Positions 5,597-6,559 of a stretch of 6,559 nucleotides of DNA are shown piece by piece. The notes under the pieces are model-generated. The model did no database searches. It saw nothing but the letters and a program-made list of their open reading frames with translations, and was not told the DNA's origin. The first letter of the stretch is position 1; each line of letters starts with the position of its first letter. The stretch spans positions 1-6,559 of the forward strand of contig CAMOVA010000038.1 in assembly GCA_946626905.1 (NCBI GenBank). The letters are read 5' to 3'. This DNA is from an uncultured Bacillota bacterium (GTDB lineage Bacteria > Bacillota_I > Bacilli_A > RF39 > UBA660). Position numbers and translations under genes: made by a program.

Positions 5597-5625
5597 TTGA
5601 CTTTAAAATGATAATTTGATATATT
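5597..5625 (+). promoter_or_regulatory. rRNA promoter P3 (proximal)
   Basis: TTGACT (5597-5602), a 17-bp spacer and TATATT (5620-5625) with extended -10 TGA (5617-5619). The predicted start is G5632, about 107 nt before mature 16S. The upstream A-tract and TTGAC context resemble P1 and P2, and its -10 block is identical to that of P0. Confidence 0.82.
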
Positions 5626-5631
5626 ACTAAT

Positions 5632-5649
5632 GCATTTTGAAGAAAATGC
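5632..5649 (+). promoter_or_regulatory. Leader hairpin before boxA (boxB-like)
   Basis: GCATTTT (5632-5638) and AAAATGC (5643-5649) form a perfect 7-bp stem with a GAAG loop. It lies 13 nt upstream of boxA, in the order hairpin then boxA known from rRNA leader antitermination sites. Its first base is the predicted start of P3, so P3 transcripts would begin with this hairpin. Confidence 0.6.
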
Positions 5650-5662
5650 TAAAGAGATAATA

Positions 5663-5678
5663 TGATCTTTGAAAACTG
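5663..5678 (+). promoter_or_regulatory. boxA antitermination signal in the rRNA leader
   Basis: TGATCTTTGAAAACTG closely resembles the Bacillus rRNA leader boxA (TGCTCTTTGAAAACTG-like). BoxA RNA is bound by NusB-NusE to make RNA polymerase on rRNA operons resistant to premature termination. It stands about 60 nt upstream of mature 16S, the usual place. Confidence 0.8.
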
Positions 5679-5738
5679 AGCAAAACGTCAATTTTAAGCT
5701 AGGAAATAAAACTGAATTAAAATTAATTAAAAATAAAA

Positions 5739-6559
<821 letters not shown>

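Overview
The window comes from a very AT-rich, Gram-positive-type bacterium of the Bacilli/Mollicutes branch. The evidence is an ezrA–cysteine desulfurase–thiI–sspA gene order like that of Bacillus subtilis, strong GGAGGTGA-type ribosome binding sites, Firmicutes-type rRNA leader signals, and a 16S rRNA 5' half whose wording (for example AGACAGCAGTTAGGAATATTCG) recalls uncultured gut Bacilli close to the Mollicutes. That placement is from memory and was not searched. The alpha/beta-type small acid-soluble spore protein implies a spore former or a recent descendant of one. All five genes read through in the standard code. They end in TAA or TAG, and the only three tryptophans are TGG, so nothing suggests the mycoplasma UGA=Trp code.

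Layout, all on the + strand. 36-1742: ezrA, a membrane-anchored coiled-coil regulator of the FtsZ ring, closed by a perfect hairpin terminator. 1783-1816: a direct repeat, perhaps part of a promoter. 1835-4177: two directly abutting genes (TAA then ATG) for a NifZ-type cysteine desulfurase and a rhodanese-less ThiI, which together should make 4-thiouridine in tRNA. 4267-4583: a monocistronic spore-protein gene with a candidate sigma-G promoter and its own terminator. 4613-5219: a DUF402/Ntdp nucleoside tri/diphosphatase gene with a near-consensus sigma-A promoter and a terminator that overlaps its stop codon.

5220-5738 has no gene and is the control region of a ribosomal RNA operon. It holds three clear and one weaker tandem promoters, all with 17-bp spacers, shared sequence blocks that suggest promoter duplication, hairpins, and a boxA antitermination signal. 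From about 5739 to the window end is the first ~820 nt of 16S rRNA, cut by the window edge.

The protein-coding genes are conserved housekeeping and sporulation genes, and I see no novel multi-gene system. The parts most worth a second look are the architecture of the rRNA promoter array (including an inverted repeat exactly between the -35 and -10 of one promoter), two predicted transcripts that start at their own Shine-Dalgarno sequence, and the spore-protein gene in a lineage whose 16S looks mollicute-like.
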